A DNA stretch of 64,000 nt. It comes from Pempheris klunzingeri. Its lineage: Eukaryota; Chordata; Actinopteri; Acropomatiformes; Pempheridae. The translations under genes and the position numbers were made by a program. Of this stretch, positions 23,895-36,280 are shown piece after piece. The stretch is from the NCBI RefSeq assembly GCF_042242105.1, contig NC_092026.1, positions 15,614,691 through 15,678,690 on the forward strand, written 5' to 3'. Positions within the stretch are counted from its first letter, which is position 1. Each line of letters begins with the position of its first letter. Below the pieces are notes generated by a model. That model was not told the DNA's origin. It ran no database searches and worked only from the letters and a program-made list of their open reading frames with translations.

Positions 23895-24260
23895 TCTAGG
23901 GAATGTGAGGCATGGGGGGGCGTGGACAAAGCCGACTACTGTCCCCCAGAGAGAGGTCTTGTTCTGGACCAGGGGGGGTACAAGAAGTCAGCCACTGAAA
24001 TGTATGAATGGATGGATGGATCGCTGACTGGCTGTCTGGATGGATGCTGGTTGCCCGGTTGGCAGGCTGACCGGCCTGCTTGCCTATGGAGCAGGCATGT
24101 AAAGGAACCAGGGCAGATCTGGGGAATGCGAGGCATGATAGGGGAACAAAGGCGGCTACTGTCCCCTGGATAGAGGCCCTGTCCTGGGCTACAGGGCACG
24201 AGGAGTCAGCTTCTCTGGATAGATGAATAGATGACTGGTGTGCTTGCTGCCTGACAAGAG
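23895..24260. repeat. Two-copy imperfect tandem duplication, period about 221 bp
   Basis: Copy 1 begins 'gggaatgtgaggcatgg' near 23,899 and continues to 'ctactgtcccccagaga'. Copy 2 begins 'gggaatgcgaggcatga' near 24,120 and continues to 'ctactgtcccctggata'. Each is followed by a GAT-rich stretch (GGAT/AGAT repeats). The copies are diverged, so the duplication is not recent. Confidence 0.65.
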
Positions 24261-27200
24261 AGCAGACCGATAGTTTGGGTGAATACCATGTACACACCAT
24301 GGGCCTCTTCTACTCAAATCCTACAGAATCTTATTCATAACTGAATTAATGTCTTAAATGAATCGATAATGTGCACAGATTGTGCTTAAATCAGGGTTTG
24401 ATCAGAAGTCCCCATCGTGTTCTGTTGTGTATTGTGCACATGCTTGCCCAAATACACAGAAATTGTTTTCTCCATGTCAAAGTTCCAGCACTGTTACTGG
24501 GACCACACCCTCTAACTTCCTATCTCTGACTCTCCTCTGTTGAATCCAACAGACTGAATACAGGACTGTGGGCAAAAAGATTAATGTACAGTTATACTGT
24601 ATGTATGACACACTGTGTAGGAGTGAATACAGATCTCAGTGCAGGACTGAAAGCCTGCATTAATATAGAACTCAGTGCAAGGTTGAATAATGTAGAAGTG
24701 AACGAAGCCCTGAGTAGCACAGCTGTGCCAGCAAACTACAATCATCTTTACAGCATACTCCTTTATTGTTGAAATACCCCCAGCTCTACAGCCAGCCCAC
24801 TGTTTGTTTCCATCCCGCTGTGCTCAATGGTTGAAAAAGGCATTGGAATTTTGAAAATAAAAATATATGGAAAATATGGAATAGGAAAATACAAGAAACG
24901 ACGCCCCTCGCTCTGGCCACTCATTCACTGAAATGCTTATCCCTTTAAGAGTGGCAATGGACTGGATCTTATCCTACACACAAGGCTACAGTCTGTACAA
25001 GTCAGCTATTAATCATTAGGCAAGTCAAGTCACTTCACTTAAAAAGTCAATTTGTGAGACATGCAAGCTGACTAAAGTGCTTTACCAATTCCTAAAAGGA
25101 ACGGTTATATTACCGGATATGCAAGAAGCATCACAAAAACGCAAAAATACGCCCAGACCCATGACATGTTTGTACAGCTCCAAAAGCTAAAAATAAAAGC
25201 ATTGCTTTTGAGATGTTTTAATTGTGGGGGTTCCTGTGTTATTAGAGGGGAGGTCATTCCGCTGTCCAGAGGCTGACACCGCGAAGGCTCTATGCTTCTT
25301 GCTGCCAACAGCTTCGGGTCAGATCACCTCAGAGATGTAGGAGGCCTTGGGGCTGAAAGCACTGGTGTGGGCTGGGAGCCTTGTACTGACCCATGCTCAC
25401 AATAATGTTGGGTAACTTGAAAAAAGCATGATTTCTCCACGTTGGCCTTCTATCTGAGACAGCTAAAATGGATCTTTTCAAAAATGCCCCCTCGAAGTGG
25501 CTAGATTTAAAAGTAGTCCTGCATTGAGGTGTTAATGGAAGAGCCTTTCACAAACGGACAAGTGTTGTCTTGTGAAAAACTTTGCACCAACATGGTCACT
25601 TTATCTCTGTTTTCCCGAATGGTTAAAGTCTGTGTCGCACACGAATAAAACAATTAATGATCAAGGGTTTTAAGTCACTCACCAAAGAATTACTGTTAGC
25701 TTAAAGACGATCGATATGTTCCAAATGAAGTGCTCATTAGATGATTGAAAGACGTCACTCACTCCCATACCCTTCTTCATACCCTACTGCATCATACTCA
25801 GAAGGCTCCACAAGCAAGTTGGGAGAAGCAGCTGTGCACTACTGTTTGACAGAGGTGGGGAAGGAAGCCACATATAGGCTAACCAGTTAGCCTTCATCTT
25901 TGAAGTCTTTCCTCCTGTAAATCCAAAAAATACCATTTCAAAGCACTTAAGATGAAGTGTGAAGTGTTGCTTGTCGAAGTTTGTTTTTGAATGAAATATG
26001 AGCTTATTGTGGCTCGTCGTGGCCAACCGTCGAGTGCCGCAGCAGAAAATGTAATTGGACTAGCAATACAAAGATGAGATTTATGGCAAACAGTGTTTTT
26101 CAGGGTTTGTCAGTTCCAAAACTTCAAGGATGAAATGTAAAACTGACCACCTCACCTCACAGCTTAACTGACCTGCCTAATCTCTGCATGTTGGTGCACT
26201 TGTTGGATTGTCAGGGAAAGTTAAATTTATAAGAATAATTGCACCGTAGCATGTACTATAAACTGTTGTGTGGACATTAGTATGTGTACTAGTATTCTAG
26301 TCGTACTAGTCTGACGTACAATCCATTTTGCAGACTGTGTACAAAATGGGAAAGTTTGAGAATCTCTTTTGGACAAATCCATCCATTTGTAGTGGAGTTC
26401 ATTGTAACAGAACAACTACAGTGAAACAGTTGAAGCGCACTGATAGCCGTGGGTTGAAATTGAATGCAATTAATACTCAATTGAGCTGTGCACACACAAC
26501 TCCCTGGTTTTCTTCTCCTCCTTCATCCAGTTGGACTAACCACCTTTCACCAAGACGGGAGAACTTCAAGCAAATTGCCAGTGTTACCATGGTTATCACA
26601 GGTAATTCCAGGTTATTAATACCTAATGTGCCAATCACAATGTGGTATGTCACCCCTTCATTATCCTGCCCGGAGAATTTTCTCTCTCTTGCTGTTTCTA
26701 GTTTGTATTATTGTCTCAACCCCTCACTCATCACCACTAAATCACCTTCCCCTTTGTCTGTCTGTACCTCTTCATTCAGTGTGTGTGATTTGAGCTGCTG
26801 TGATTGAAATTAGAGCTGGGGGAGGGAGGGGTGGGTTGGAGATACTTGAATGATAGCAAATAGAAAAGTTTTTCTTTTTTAAAGAAATTGGAAAGAAAAC
26901 AAGCATTTCAGTGAGTCCGTTTAAGTTGGCTAGTTGCCGGAAGAAGCTGCCACCTGTACAGAATGTGTTCTGCTAACCAGTGTCAAACGTTTTAGTGAAG
27001 TGAGCAGAAACTCTGAGCAGAGGTGAACTGTGGTGACTGAGTAAAAGTTGTAGATACTTTGCCTATACTGGGTCCAGTCACAGTCCATTATTTTGAAAGA
27101 ATTGCGTAATTCTTAAGCAGTATGTCAGACCTAATTAATGCGGACAATTCATTGTCTCTCAAATGTGTCTCTCCTCGACTATTATGCAAGTTAATGTTAC

Positions 27201-29050
27201 CAAGGGCTACCTTACTAAAGTTAAAGTCAATGTGAGGACAATATTTGGGAGAACTGTGTGGAGCATGACTAGCTAGTTAGTTGACCACTTCTAATGCAGG
27301 TCCATGGTAAGACTGGAGCACCTGATGTTATCTGAAATATTGTCCTCTCCAAAAACAGACAGCATTGCTCCTTTGTTGAAGCAGCTTAAAAGGACCTACG
27401 CTGATGTTCAGTGCCAAAACAGGAAGTGGGGTGACGCTCCTACAGAGCAGTGAAAAGTCTTTGGCAGGAAGTTAATCAAGACCACAAGCTTTCTGTTGAC
27501 TAAATAGTTGTAGCTGTCTAATTTAACCATAACTTAACCGTATGAGCTGCAGACAAAATGCTCAGTACAAGACATGTTTGCAATGCTCATACGGGTCATT
27601 TTGGAAGGCCGCAAAGAATTACTATTTTGGAGTTCTGGTACTGAGGAGTTGTCGGACTCCCCTAGCTCTCTTTGTCGAAGTGGATAAATCAAATGTGAAA
27701 CTGTTAAGCTTTGGAGAGCGAAATGAGGAGTTGTGTGAAACACTGATGAGTAAGTTATCTCCATTGCTTGTAGAACTGTGTGATGCTCTTTTGAACGAGT
27801 TTGATGAACAACCTTAGTGTAAAGGAGACCAAAGACCACTGTAAGAAACAAAGACCCGGTAAAAGTCACGTAATGACGTCTACACAAAGACCAATTTTGA
27901 TGTACTTCTACTTTACTGTTTATTGTACTTCTCCCTCATATTTGACCGTTTTAATCTCTAGTTCCTTTTGATTTTACACTAAAAACATAATATGATCATA
28001 TCATGATCAGTTTTTTAATTATGATGCAGATTACCTAACGGTATATTACGTTGTAAGAATGAGCTCCACCTCAACCAACTAAAACATTAAAATGCTGCTT
28101 TCAGTACATTTTGCTGTAGGTTATGACTGTGGGGCAGTTTATTTGTTAGTGAATGTTTTAACTTGCTGTATTGTTACTTTTTCTTGAGTAAAGACTGAAT
28201 ATTTGTGCATTTCCTTGTGTACTGGTAATGCGTCAGCACAAATTGGGGACAAATAGAAGACACACCACCACACCACTCATGTTGGCAATATACTTTTTGC
28301 TACAACTATTGGATTTAGACTAGTTACCGTTAGTCACACCTGTCGGAAGTTTAGAGGCTCCAATGAACCCAACCTGCATGTCGTTGGACATCCCACGGGA
28401 TCCTGACAGGCAGAGACACGGGTGTAGATTTGACTCAGGTGAGGTGGTTAGCTGTAGGGTGACAGTCCTGCACTGCTGAGCCACCAATACGTTTAAAAAA
28501 AAAACAGTATTTGTAAATGAAAATCTGCAGTGTTACTGACATTACTAACATACAACAATATGGAGGTGCTCTTTGTACACCAGGAATAACAAGTTGCCAT
28601 TAGAAACAATACTGTGACCAAAAAAGTAATTAGTTTCTGGGGAATGGAAGTTCATATTGTGGATTGGCTCCAAGTGTGCTTGAAGGTTTGTGACTGTGAT
28701 CACAAAAACAGAGAGAGAAAGCCAACATGGGGATGTTAACGAGCCATTTTCTCCCCACTTCTGGTTGTCTAGATGGAGACCAATCAGAAGGAGGCAGAAT
28801 GGCCAATCAGAAATAGTAGCCTTGGAAATAGCCAATTAGGCCTGTTTGTCTGTGAGGACAAAGGAAGTGATATTGCAGAGTGATTGCACCAGCTCTGAGC
28901 TACACAAACATGCTCAAATGACACCTTGCTTGTTGCCTTCCAACCCTAATTTTCCAGGAGTGCAAGATCTTGATTGCATCGGCGCCAGCAAGAGAGAACG
29001 TCTCATTATTACACCAAAACAATCACCACCTCAGAGGCAAAAAAAAACAA
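24260..29050. other. Non-coding, no gene recognised
   Basis: About 4.8 kb of AT-rich, mostly unique-looking sequence. The longest frames (26,328-26,807 plus; 27,534-27,887 minus; 27,542-27,817 plus) have no recognisable domain and no splice-supported partners. The stretch at about 28,380-28,490 ends in 'cactgctgagccaccaat', slightly SINE-like, but is too diverged to call. Confidence 0.45.
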
Positions 29051-29059
29051 GATTTTGTT

Positions 29060-29290
29060 TTCATTAGGGAGCTATTGAGTCACCAGCTCTCAAGTCAAGG
29101 CCAGCGCACATGCACTGAGGCGCTAGTCTGGCAATTTTATTCAAAAGATTTGTACCTTACTCCGGTCCACTTAATGAAGCTGTAAATTTAGAGACATGAG
29201 AGCCTTTACAGTGCTCCTCTGAGAGCTGCTACAATGATCCTGGGAATGAGCTGGTTAATTAACTGATTATTTGCTTGGCTGGGAGCCACA
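29060..29290. promoter_or_regulatory. Candidate conserved non-coding element
   Basis: A repeat-free block with 'gctattgagtcaccagctct', 'ggttaattaactgattattt' and 'gcttggctgggagccacaa'. The text is information-rich, flanked by purine-rich low-complexity sequence, and sits about 1.7 kb beyond the 3' end of fabp6. The call rests on sequence character only. Confidence 0.3.
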
Positions 29291-29299
29291 AAGAAATAG

Positions 29300-29780
29300 G
29301 GTAGATGCAGAGAGAGACAAGATGGAGAGGACGTGAGGGGAGAGGACACAGGAGAAGAAGTCAAAAGAAAATGAGACCATAGGTGAGGGGGGGGGGGATT
29401 TTAGGAAAGAGCAGCAGAGGAGATGGTGAGTGGAGAGGAGAAAATGATGTGACTGTCAAGATTAAGAGTAGAAGAATAGTGGAAGGTTAGCTGAATGACT
29501 TCAAGGCCATAACAACTTTAGGTTTTTAGTAATTGTCAAAAAAGTTGGCAAAGAACAGGAATTATGTTTGCTATGATAATATACACTGAATGAAATGAGC
29601 ATTTTAATCAGTGGTATTGTTGTAATATAGCTTTCACCCACCAGTGGCAGCGCTAAGTGCACTGCAATAAAGACACACTCAGTGATTAAGGAAGAATTCT
29701 GTGCCTGTCCACGCTTGTGTACTTTCAGCATTATTCCTGTAGTGATCGCTATAAATACTGTACTTGTTAACTATCCTGTC
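29300..29780. other. Purine-rich then unique non-coding sequence
   Basis: Positions about 29,310-29,470 are strongly AG-rich, with a run of nine or ten G near 29,389. No gene is seen. Confidence 0.5.
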
Positions 29781-29789
29781 TATTTATCT

Positions 29790-29945
29790 TAATGCCCGAC
29801 TGGCTCACCTGTTAGAGCACCACCACCACGTACTTAGTCCTAACAGCCTGTGGCCCTTTGCTGCATGTCATCCACCCTTCTACTCTGCTCTGTCCAAACA
29901 AATAAAGCATAATAATGCCACAAAAAAAAAGAAATTAAAAAACAT
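29790..29945 (+). mobile_element. tRNA-derived SINE
   Basis: The head resembles a Pol III A box ('tggctcacctgttagagca'). A body of common fish SINE type follows ('cctttgctgcatgtcatcc', 'cttctactctgctctgtcc'), and the tail is A-rich ('gccacaaaaaaaaagaaa'). Orientation is plus. The B box is degraded, so it is probably inactive. Confidence 0.65.
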
Positions 29946-29949
29946 CGTG

Positions 29950-30785
29950 CAGCATTGAGTATGATGGCATTACATGGACTGATTGTCTCTCTCTCAGCAA
30001 CTCTGTGTGACTTCCTGCCACATAGGAAAAAATGGATGGCAGGGTTAATAATGCACAGCAGTCACCCCTCCGACAGATCGGGGCAGTCTCAGCATACTGT
30101 TTGAAATTAATTCTGATACATGAAACATTAAAAGCTGAATTTCTATTAGATACCATATCCAGAGAGTATCTAGCCAGCTAGAAATCTGCAAGAAGATGTG
30201 ATGTTGAAGCAGCTGATAAGAGCACAGCCCAATCATTGTGCTTTAGGTTTTACATGTGAAACGATGTCTGGCTGTCTATTAAAAATGGACAAAATTTGGT
30301 TGAAAAGTTTTTTTTTTAATTCTAATTTTTATCAGAATGGCTATGACCATGTAACATAATTAAAATACAGTATGATTTGGTGGTATTGTATAGATTTACA
30401 GGTGCGACGCCACTGCAGCAACGGTGATTGTTAACATCCGCCCATAACCCCGGATTAATAACATTACAAACAAAAATAGATATATTAGTCATCCTCTCTA
30501 TCAATTCTGCCATATCGCAAATAAAATGGCCATTGGTATTACTGTCTTGTGATTGGAGACGCATGTAGCTTTTGGTGCTAATGAGGTATAAATAATGTCA
30601 AGAGAACCTCAAACCTTTTCATAGAGCTCATAGGTTAACTCCCATGAGCTGGAGCTGGATCCATTGACTCCCTTTAAGCCGTGGCGTCAATTAAAGTCTT
30701 TTCCCTGATTCTTGCAAACTCTTCTATTTCAAAATGATCTTATGTCGAAAAATCACATTATTGTGTGGTACTACGACAGGATACA
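29950..30785. other. Non-coding, nothing recognised
   Basis: AT-rich sequence downstream of fabp6 on its strand. No exon or repeat is recognised. Confidence 0.5.
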
Positions 30786-30786
30786 C

Positions 30787-30789
<3 letters not shown>

Positions 30790-30824
<35 letters not shown>
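30790..30824. repeat. (CA)n microsatellite
   Basis: About 17 CA units lie just downstream of the fabp6 polyadenylation signals. On the fabp6 strand this is a GT tract, possibly in or near the downstream GU-rich element. Confidence 0.95.
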
Positions 30825-30826
<2 letters not shown>

Positions 30827-30875
30827 TAGGAAGTGTACGCAGAAACACAGGCTCATGTTAGTATGATATTCTTAG

Positions 30876-30885
30876 TTTATTTATT
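30876..30885 (-). terminator. fabp6: fabp6 polyadenylation signals (two overlapping AATAAA)
   Basis: On the minus strand AATAAATAAA lies about 60-70 nt after the fabp6 stop codon, giving two overlapping canonical hexamers. A GT-rich tract lies another 50-90 nt downstream. Confidence 0.75.
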
Positions 30886-30947
30886 GCAGTAGCTGTAGTT
30901 CTGAGTCTCCATTGTAACTGTTCGAGAGGTCAAAGGTCAGTCAGCAG

Positions 30948-32064
30948 TTAGATCTTCTTGCTGGTTCTCTTCAGCACTACAGAGGCGGCTTTGGAGGTCT
31001 AGAGGCAGAAAAAGTAATCAATTATACATCATCAGAAGAGATTGTTCTGCTCCTCATTACACCAGTGTCAAAAACATGTAAATGATGATTGTAATAGTTC
31101 CTAAATCAAACATGTTTGACTTCCTGTGTAATTGTAGTGTAATTCTTTTTACCTAATTTTCCAAGAACTAATTTAGCTCTTGAAATTTCTCAAAAGCAGA
31201 AATTAGAATGGATAGACATGGGACTGCAAATAGCTACCATTTGGAACATTATCTCTCACTGACTCAGGTTTAAAAGGTTAAATGTGAGACAGAATTGCTT
31301 GTTAAGATGAACTCATTCGCACCACTCTGTGTTTGAGACTGTTTTTCTCATTGGCGAATGTCTGTTCCTGTCTGCAGAAATACAACATTAATTACTCTAA
31401 TGATCCCTGCGGGGTGTTGAGTATAATAACTGCTGTCATCACGCTAGCTTCGGAGCACTAAAAGCCTGAGTGAGTGTGTTTACCTCGATGAGCTTGCCTC
31501 CGCTGATCTCAGAGGTGTGGTGGTAGTTGGGGAAGGCCACGCTCAGCTTTCCTCCCTCCATGTGCACTGTGGCCTGAAAACACAGGGAACCAGGGTACTG
31601 CTGGGTTTCTAATCACCTTCACAGATTCTTGTTTCTGCCTTGCACAGCTGGAACTTTAGGACTAAAGAAGGTTGAAGCACCGCCTCCGAATTCTCCTCCT
31701 ACCTTGAATTTCTTTCCTCCAATGGTCTCCATGTCGCACTCCTTGCCGACAGTGAACTTGTTGGTGACCTTGGCGTTGGTGGGGTAGATCTGGGTCCAGG
31801 AGAAGGTATCGCCATCCTGGGTGACCTCTGTGATCAGCTTGTAGTCACGGCCCTTCTCAATGATGTCATCAGGGATACCTAGAGTGGGAAAAGAAGAGGA
31901 GTTTGAGGTTACAACAGCAAAAATCAGACAGGACAGACGTAGGGGAGTAAAAATGCATGCCTTCTTTGGCTAAGAGGGATTTTAGATTCATTCTCACCGA
32001 GCAGCTTGCAGAACTCGTCGTATCCCTCCTGGGTCTCAGTTTCCCATCTTCCAGCGAAGGCCAT
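30948..32064 (-). CDS. fabp6: Fatty acid-binding protein 6, ileal (gastrotropin / bile acid-binding protein)
   Basis: A complete four-exon gene: coding exons 32064-31998, 31878-31703, 31573-31484 and 30998-30948, ending in TAA. All introns are GT-AG and phases agree, giving 384 nt and 127 aa. The four-exon layout is that of the intracellular lipid-binding protein family, and 127 aa is the normal length. The N-terminus '[18 protein letters not shown]' and '[18 protein letters not shown]' match the FABP6 subfamily, and the end '[10 protein letters not shown]' is typical. Family knowledge: a small beta-barrel cytosolic carrier that moves bile acids through ileal enterocytes; no signal peptide is expected or seen. 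A TATA box lies about 95 bp upstream of the ATG. Being a single complete copy with no lesions, it is very probably functional. Liver-type or fabp1/fabp10 paralogues are less likely given the N-terminus. Confidence 0.93.
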
Positions 32065-32158
32065 TTTGGTGGTATTGGTGGTGGGTGGAGGCGTGAGAGC
32101 AGAGATGCTGAGGCAAGCTGAGGGAAAAGCAAGGTACTGAGGCCAAGACTGCTCCCTG

Positions 32159-32166
32159 CTTATATA
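32159..32166 (-). promoter_or_regulatory. fabp6: fabp6 TATA box
   Basis: TATATAAG on the minus strand, 95-102 bp upstream of the fabp6 ATG. This implies transcription start near 32,130-32,135 and a 5' UTR of about 65-70 nt. It fits the TATA-driven, tissue-restricted expression known for many FABP genes. Confidence 0.7.
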
Positions 32167-32169
32167 CTG

Positions 32170-34575
32170 CTTAACGCCTCTCGCCACCTCCTTCATCTGC
32201 ATGTGATGACACAAGAGGGCAATTACAGCTGAAGATGATGATGACTACAATAGGCTACAAGGGAGAGGGCAATAACCCGCATAAACGGGCGTTTATGGAG
32301 TTCCCAAGCACTGAGTAAAATGCTGACTGCTCATCAGGGCGAGCTGGTAGCTCACCTCCAGGTCAATGAACTCTCCTGCAATGGCTTTATGGTAGCACAC
32401 TCTACTTTTACTGCCGCAGTCTAAATCAAGGGAAGAGCTCGGTTTGAAAACACAATCCACCTGTTTGAAGTAGTTTGTTATCTTAACATGAATGGTCTGA
32501 TCTGTAAAAAAGATCGTTATATTCTTCAAGGTCTTTATTCATAGGCTGGCATTGAAAAAGCTCCAGAATATGATGAAACCTGATATGAATCATTTTAGTA
32601 TTTTATAACGCATATAAATGTGAAAAAGATATAAATCTTTAAAAATAAAAGGCGGCTTTTTGTAAAAAGGATAAAGAAATAGGAGTAAGTATTGCGTTTT
32701 GGGCTATTTGTAATGAATTTGGTGAAGCAGCAAGTATTTAGGGCACCAAGACGCTGAATGTGGAATTAGAATCAACAATTAACTACACTGCCCATGTTCA
32801 TGAGACAATATGTGTTAATGGGCCCATATCATCATATTATTCAGTGTACTGGAGATGCACTGGTTGGACTGTTTGGGGCGAAGTTTAACGAAGCTGCCTT
32901 TCATAGTGTGATGAGTGCTCCTTACTAGAGATGGGTACAAATAATAGATTTATTGATTGCTGTAGCAGATCTTTTCTTTTTTCCTGCAGTATCTACAGAT
33001 TATGAGCACCATAGAGCTAATGGGAAAAAATGTGTCGCCAAGACAGGCAAGACGGCATTCTAAAAATACCTAATTGGCCCAAATACAAGACTGGAAATAA
33101 CATTTCAAACTTGAATAATGAAAAGATTCAATTGTATTCTATCAACCGAAATCGATACTGCAAAATATGTGGAATAATATTATTCCCAACAGATAATTAA
33201 AAGAGTTTTGGGAGAAAACTTGCGACAAAAACAAGCAGCTCTTAAATCCTCCTTTGAGAAAAACTCCCTGCATGGCCACACTGTTAACAGACTTACAGTA
33301 GAATGTTGCTTGTACTCATTAATGGCTGAAAATTGTCCATTAAGGTGACTACATGACTGAAGCACCCCGGGCTTTCAATTCTGACAAATGGTGAATAGGT
33401 AAAAGCTTTTGATGCTGCACTTAACTTCGATCTCGCACAATACAGCCATTTTCACAGACCACTGATAGTGTTTCTAAACCATGAAAAGTCAACATGGCCT
33501 TGGAGCTCTTTATAGATACATAAAACATCATATTGGCCAACATCCTATAAAAGACACCCACTATCTCTCTCTCTTTTACTGTCTCTCTCGTTCCCACTCT
33601 CACATCAGAGATCAGTTTGTTGAAGTGAACAAATGCAGTTTTTGAAAAAATAAAATAAAAATCCACTTCTCACCAGATTTAACATGGTGCAGCCCTCCCA
33701 CCCCACCCCCTGCAGCATCTTTATATTCCTTACATCAGCTGGGTGAACTGTGGTCTAAAAAGTGACCTGACATCGGGCTCGGGTTGCCCTTTAACTCTCT
33801 TGTATTTGACCTTCCAGAATATACTCGATGAAGCAGCATTTTCAGCTCAATATTCACGCTACTGTATGAATTTATATAAACCCTATGATGGCATCCATGT
33901 TTCATGGGCTTGAGCTTCATATTGTCTTTATCTCTAGCGAGCTAACAGCTGGCTGCGTCCTTACCTTTATATCTCACTTATTTATGCAATTCATTTATGT
34001 AAAAAAAAAAGAATACAGTTTGTAGCTTTTTACGTTTTGAAATATCCTGGATGGCTTCATAAATATAATATATCAAAGACATCGTTGAGATGTCACTGAG
34101 TGCTCTGGTTTAGAGGAGAACTCGCTAGTTTTTATCAGCTGCCTAGATCTCCATGGCATCTTCAGGCATGTATTTGAATATTAATCCACTCAAACTCCAT
34201 TTATAGAATTTGCAATGCAGAGATAAAGCTATGTGGCTCATATTATACACTGTACATCATGTGGGTCAGCATCAATGCTTTGCCAAAGAGTGCATTCTAT
34301 GCAGAATGTTCTGGCTTGAATAGTGACATGATTGAATGGTGAGCAAAGTGCAGTTGCTGAAGTTTATTGTCAACGTTGTAATCTTGTGGTTACACTTCAA
34401 TTGTAGGCTGTAATTTAAACTTTTGTTGAGACATTCCCTTTTTTCTCTTTGTTCCCTGAGTGTGGATCCTTCTGGACAATAAGTAACTAGGATTACTGGC
34501 CATTACGTAGCATCCAATCGCATTTCTTGCCTCTCGCCTTGCCTTATATGATAGGCATCTTTCGATACATATGTG
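32170..34575. other. fabp6 upstream intergenic region, no gene recognised
   Basis: About 2.4 kb upstream of the fabp6 promoter. I see no exons and no clear repeats. Proximal sequence just upstream of the TATA box (32,170-32,260) includes 'cttcatctgcatgtgatgac'. A regulatory role is expected but I cannot assign sites. Confidence 0.4.
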
Positions 34576-34580
34576 AAGAA

Positions 34581-34599
34581 GGGGGGGGGGGGGGGGGGG
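34581..34599. repeat. Poly-G run of 19 bases
   Basis: Nineteen consecutive G on the plus strand. Runs this long are rare and form G-quadruplexes readily. The exact length may carry sequencing or assembly error. Confidence 0.85.
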
Positions 34600-34774
34600 A
34601 ATAAAGACGACTAAGCTGAGCTGATGATGACTACAAAAAACAAGAAGAGAAAAAAAACAAGAATATGAACAAATGAACAAGTAGTTAATGAAGAACAAGA
34701 GAGGAGAAGAGGGGGAGGAAGAAAAGATTCTAAAGAAAGATACATATAGATAGATTCCTTTTATCTACTTCTAT

Positions 34775-34960
34775 AAAGAGGGGATTTGCAATGGAGGAAT
34801 TAAAGGAGAGGAGGCCTTGATATGCAAATGAAGCTGCTGCTAATCAAAGCAATAAGATTAGCCTTCCAAATTGAGATGAAGAAAGGCTCCATTATCTGGG
34901 CCGAGTGTCATGTTTAATAACGTGGAACGGCATGGTAATTCACCAGTGATGCAACTGTAG
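34775..34960. promoter_or_regulatory. Candidate conserved non-coding element with octamer motif
   Basis: Contains a POU octamer ('gatatgcaaatgaag'), two Sox/TCF- or homeodomain-like cores ('gctaatcaaagcaataag') and 'cattatctgggccgagtg'. It is dense, repeat-free sequence lying between the poly-G run and GT microsatellites. Inference only; no alignment is possible here. Confidence 0.35.
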
Positions 34961-34969
34961 CCTATGTGG

Positions 34970-35405
34970 GTGTGTGTGTGTGTGTGTGAGTGTGTGTGTG
35001 TGTTTATGCGTGTGTTTGAGAGAGATACGTGTTCGTGTCAGCCCGTGTGAGCGAGTGTAGAAGTGAGAAAGAGAAAAAATTATATATATATACAGAGAGA
35101 GAGAATTAAACATGTGAAAGACAAATTGTGAACTTGTCTGTGTGTGTGCATGGTGTCACCCAGCAGGACTAATGTGTGTGTGTTTGTGTGTGTGTTCGTA
35201 AGAGAGATAGTGTCAGAGGGAAAGAGAGGATGCAAAAAGCTGGTTCCCATGAGAAAAAAGTGTGTGTGTGTGTGTGTGTGCTTGGCTTTGATGCAAATGT
35301 TTTGTGCTATGTTGTGAATAGAGATGAGCACATGGGCGATGATATAGGAAAGATTTGGACAGACAGCTTTCGAAGGTCACTCACACTGACTATACTCCTT
35401 CACCT

Positions 35406-35455
<50 letters not shown>
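34970..35455. repeat. Cluster of (GT)n microsatellites
   Basis: GT tracts lie at about 34,970-35,002, 35,172-35,194, 35,260-35,281 and 35,407-35,454; the last is about 24 units. Frames across them are artefacts. Confidence 0.9.
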
Positions 35456-35456
<1 letters not shown>

Positions 35457-35789
35457 GTGGGCCTACATTATAGTTCCTCAAATGAATCACTGAAAGAGCG
35501 CGACGGAGGTGGACCAAGTGTTTTTGAGTCAGCCGCAGGTCACACCAAGAGGACGGGACACATTCCAACACGTGTTTGACTTCCTGATAGACATAGTGTT
35601 ACCCACAGTGGTGTAGCCCACACAGTTTTTAGAATTGTGTCAAAGTGAATAAAACAAGCTAATTTGCTAGGCCCTTGAACAAGCAAAATGTATTTACAGC
35701 TGCACCAAGCATTCATAATTAATATTTTAAAGTGAGATGACTGATGTCAAGGAGTCACTTGATTCCACAGAGAATCATCAACTGGTTCT

Positions 35790-36050
35790 GCAATTCCTCT
35801 CAGCTTTATGGAGCGCTTTAGCTTTTTTTTTTTTTTTTTTCAGCTCATTGTTTTGGTTATTATTGCCTGTAACTTTTTTTTTTTTTATCTTTATTGGAAA
35901 ACTTACTGTGCACTATTGCCCTTCAGCACTGTCAGACAAGCTTTTAGCTGCTGAGGAGTCAGATATTGGTTGGGACCAAAACAGAGCTAACAGAGAGTGA
36001 ACATTGGACCTATATTCATCATGTGGCTAGAAATGACTCCAAATGTGCTC
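35790..36050. repeat. Interspersed repeat family A, copy 3
   Basis: Shares 'cagctcattgttttggtt' with the copy near 21,710 and 'gaccaaaacagagctaac' plus 'gagtgaacattggacc' with the copy near 130-170. Two poly-T tracts (35,824-35,840 and 35,874-35,886) interrupt it. Confidence 0.55.
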
Positions 36051-36280
36051 ATGTGGATGGGTATGTAGGGTATGTAGGCTGCGGTTTGCCAACATATTCG
36101 ACAGTTTGGTGATAATTTGTCAGTGTTGTATTTGCAGCAAAAGTAAAAGTACCCTTTGTGCAGAATGGCCTTTTTTTTGAGTCATTATAGAAATTACATG
36201 GTCGGATTATTATTAATGATGCATATATGTGAATGCAGCATTTTAATGTTGTAGCTGGTCAAGGTGAAGCTAATTTAAAT

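Noticed and set aside
27534-27887. Overlapping frames on both strands near 27.5-27.9 kb
   Set aside because: Neither shows a recognisable domain and neither has supporting splice junctions. Their lengths are compatible with chance.
28380-28490. SINE- or tRNA-like phrase ending 'gctgagccaccaat'
   Set aside because: A and B boxes cannot both be placed, and no A-rich tail or flanking duplication is visible.
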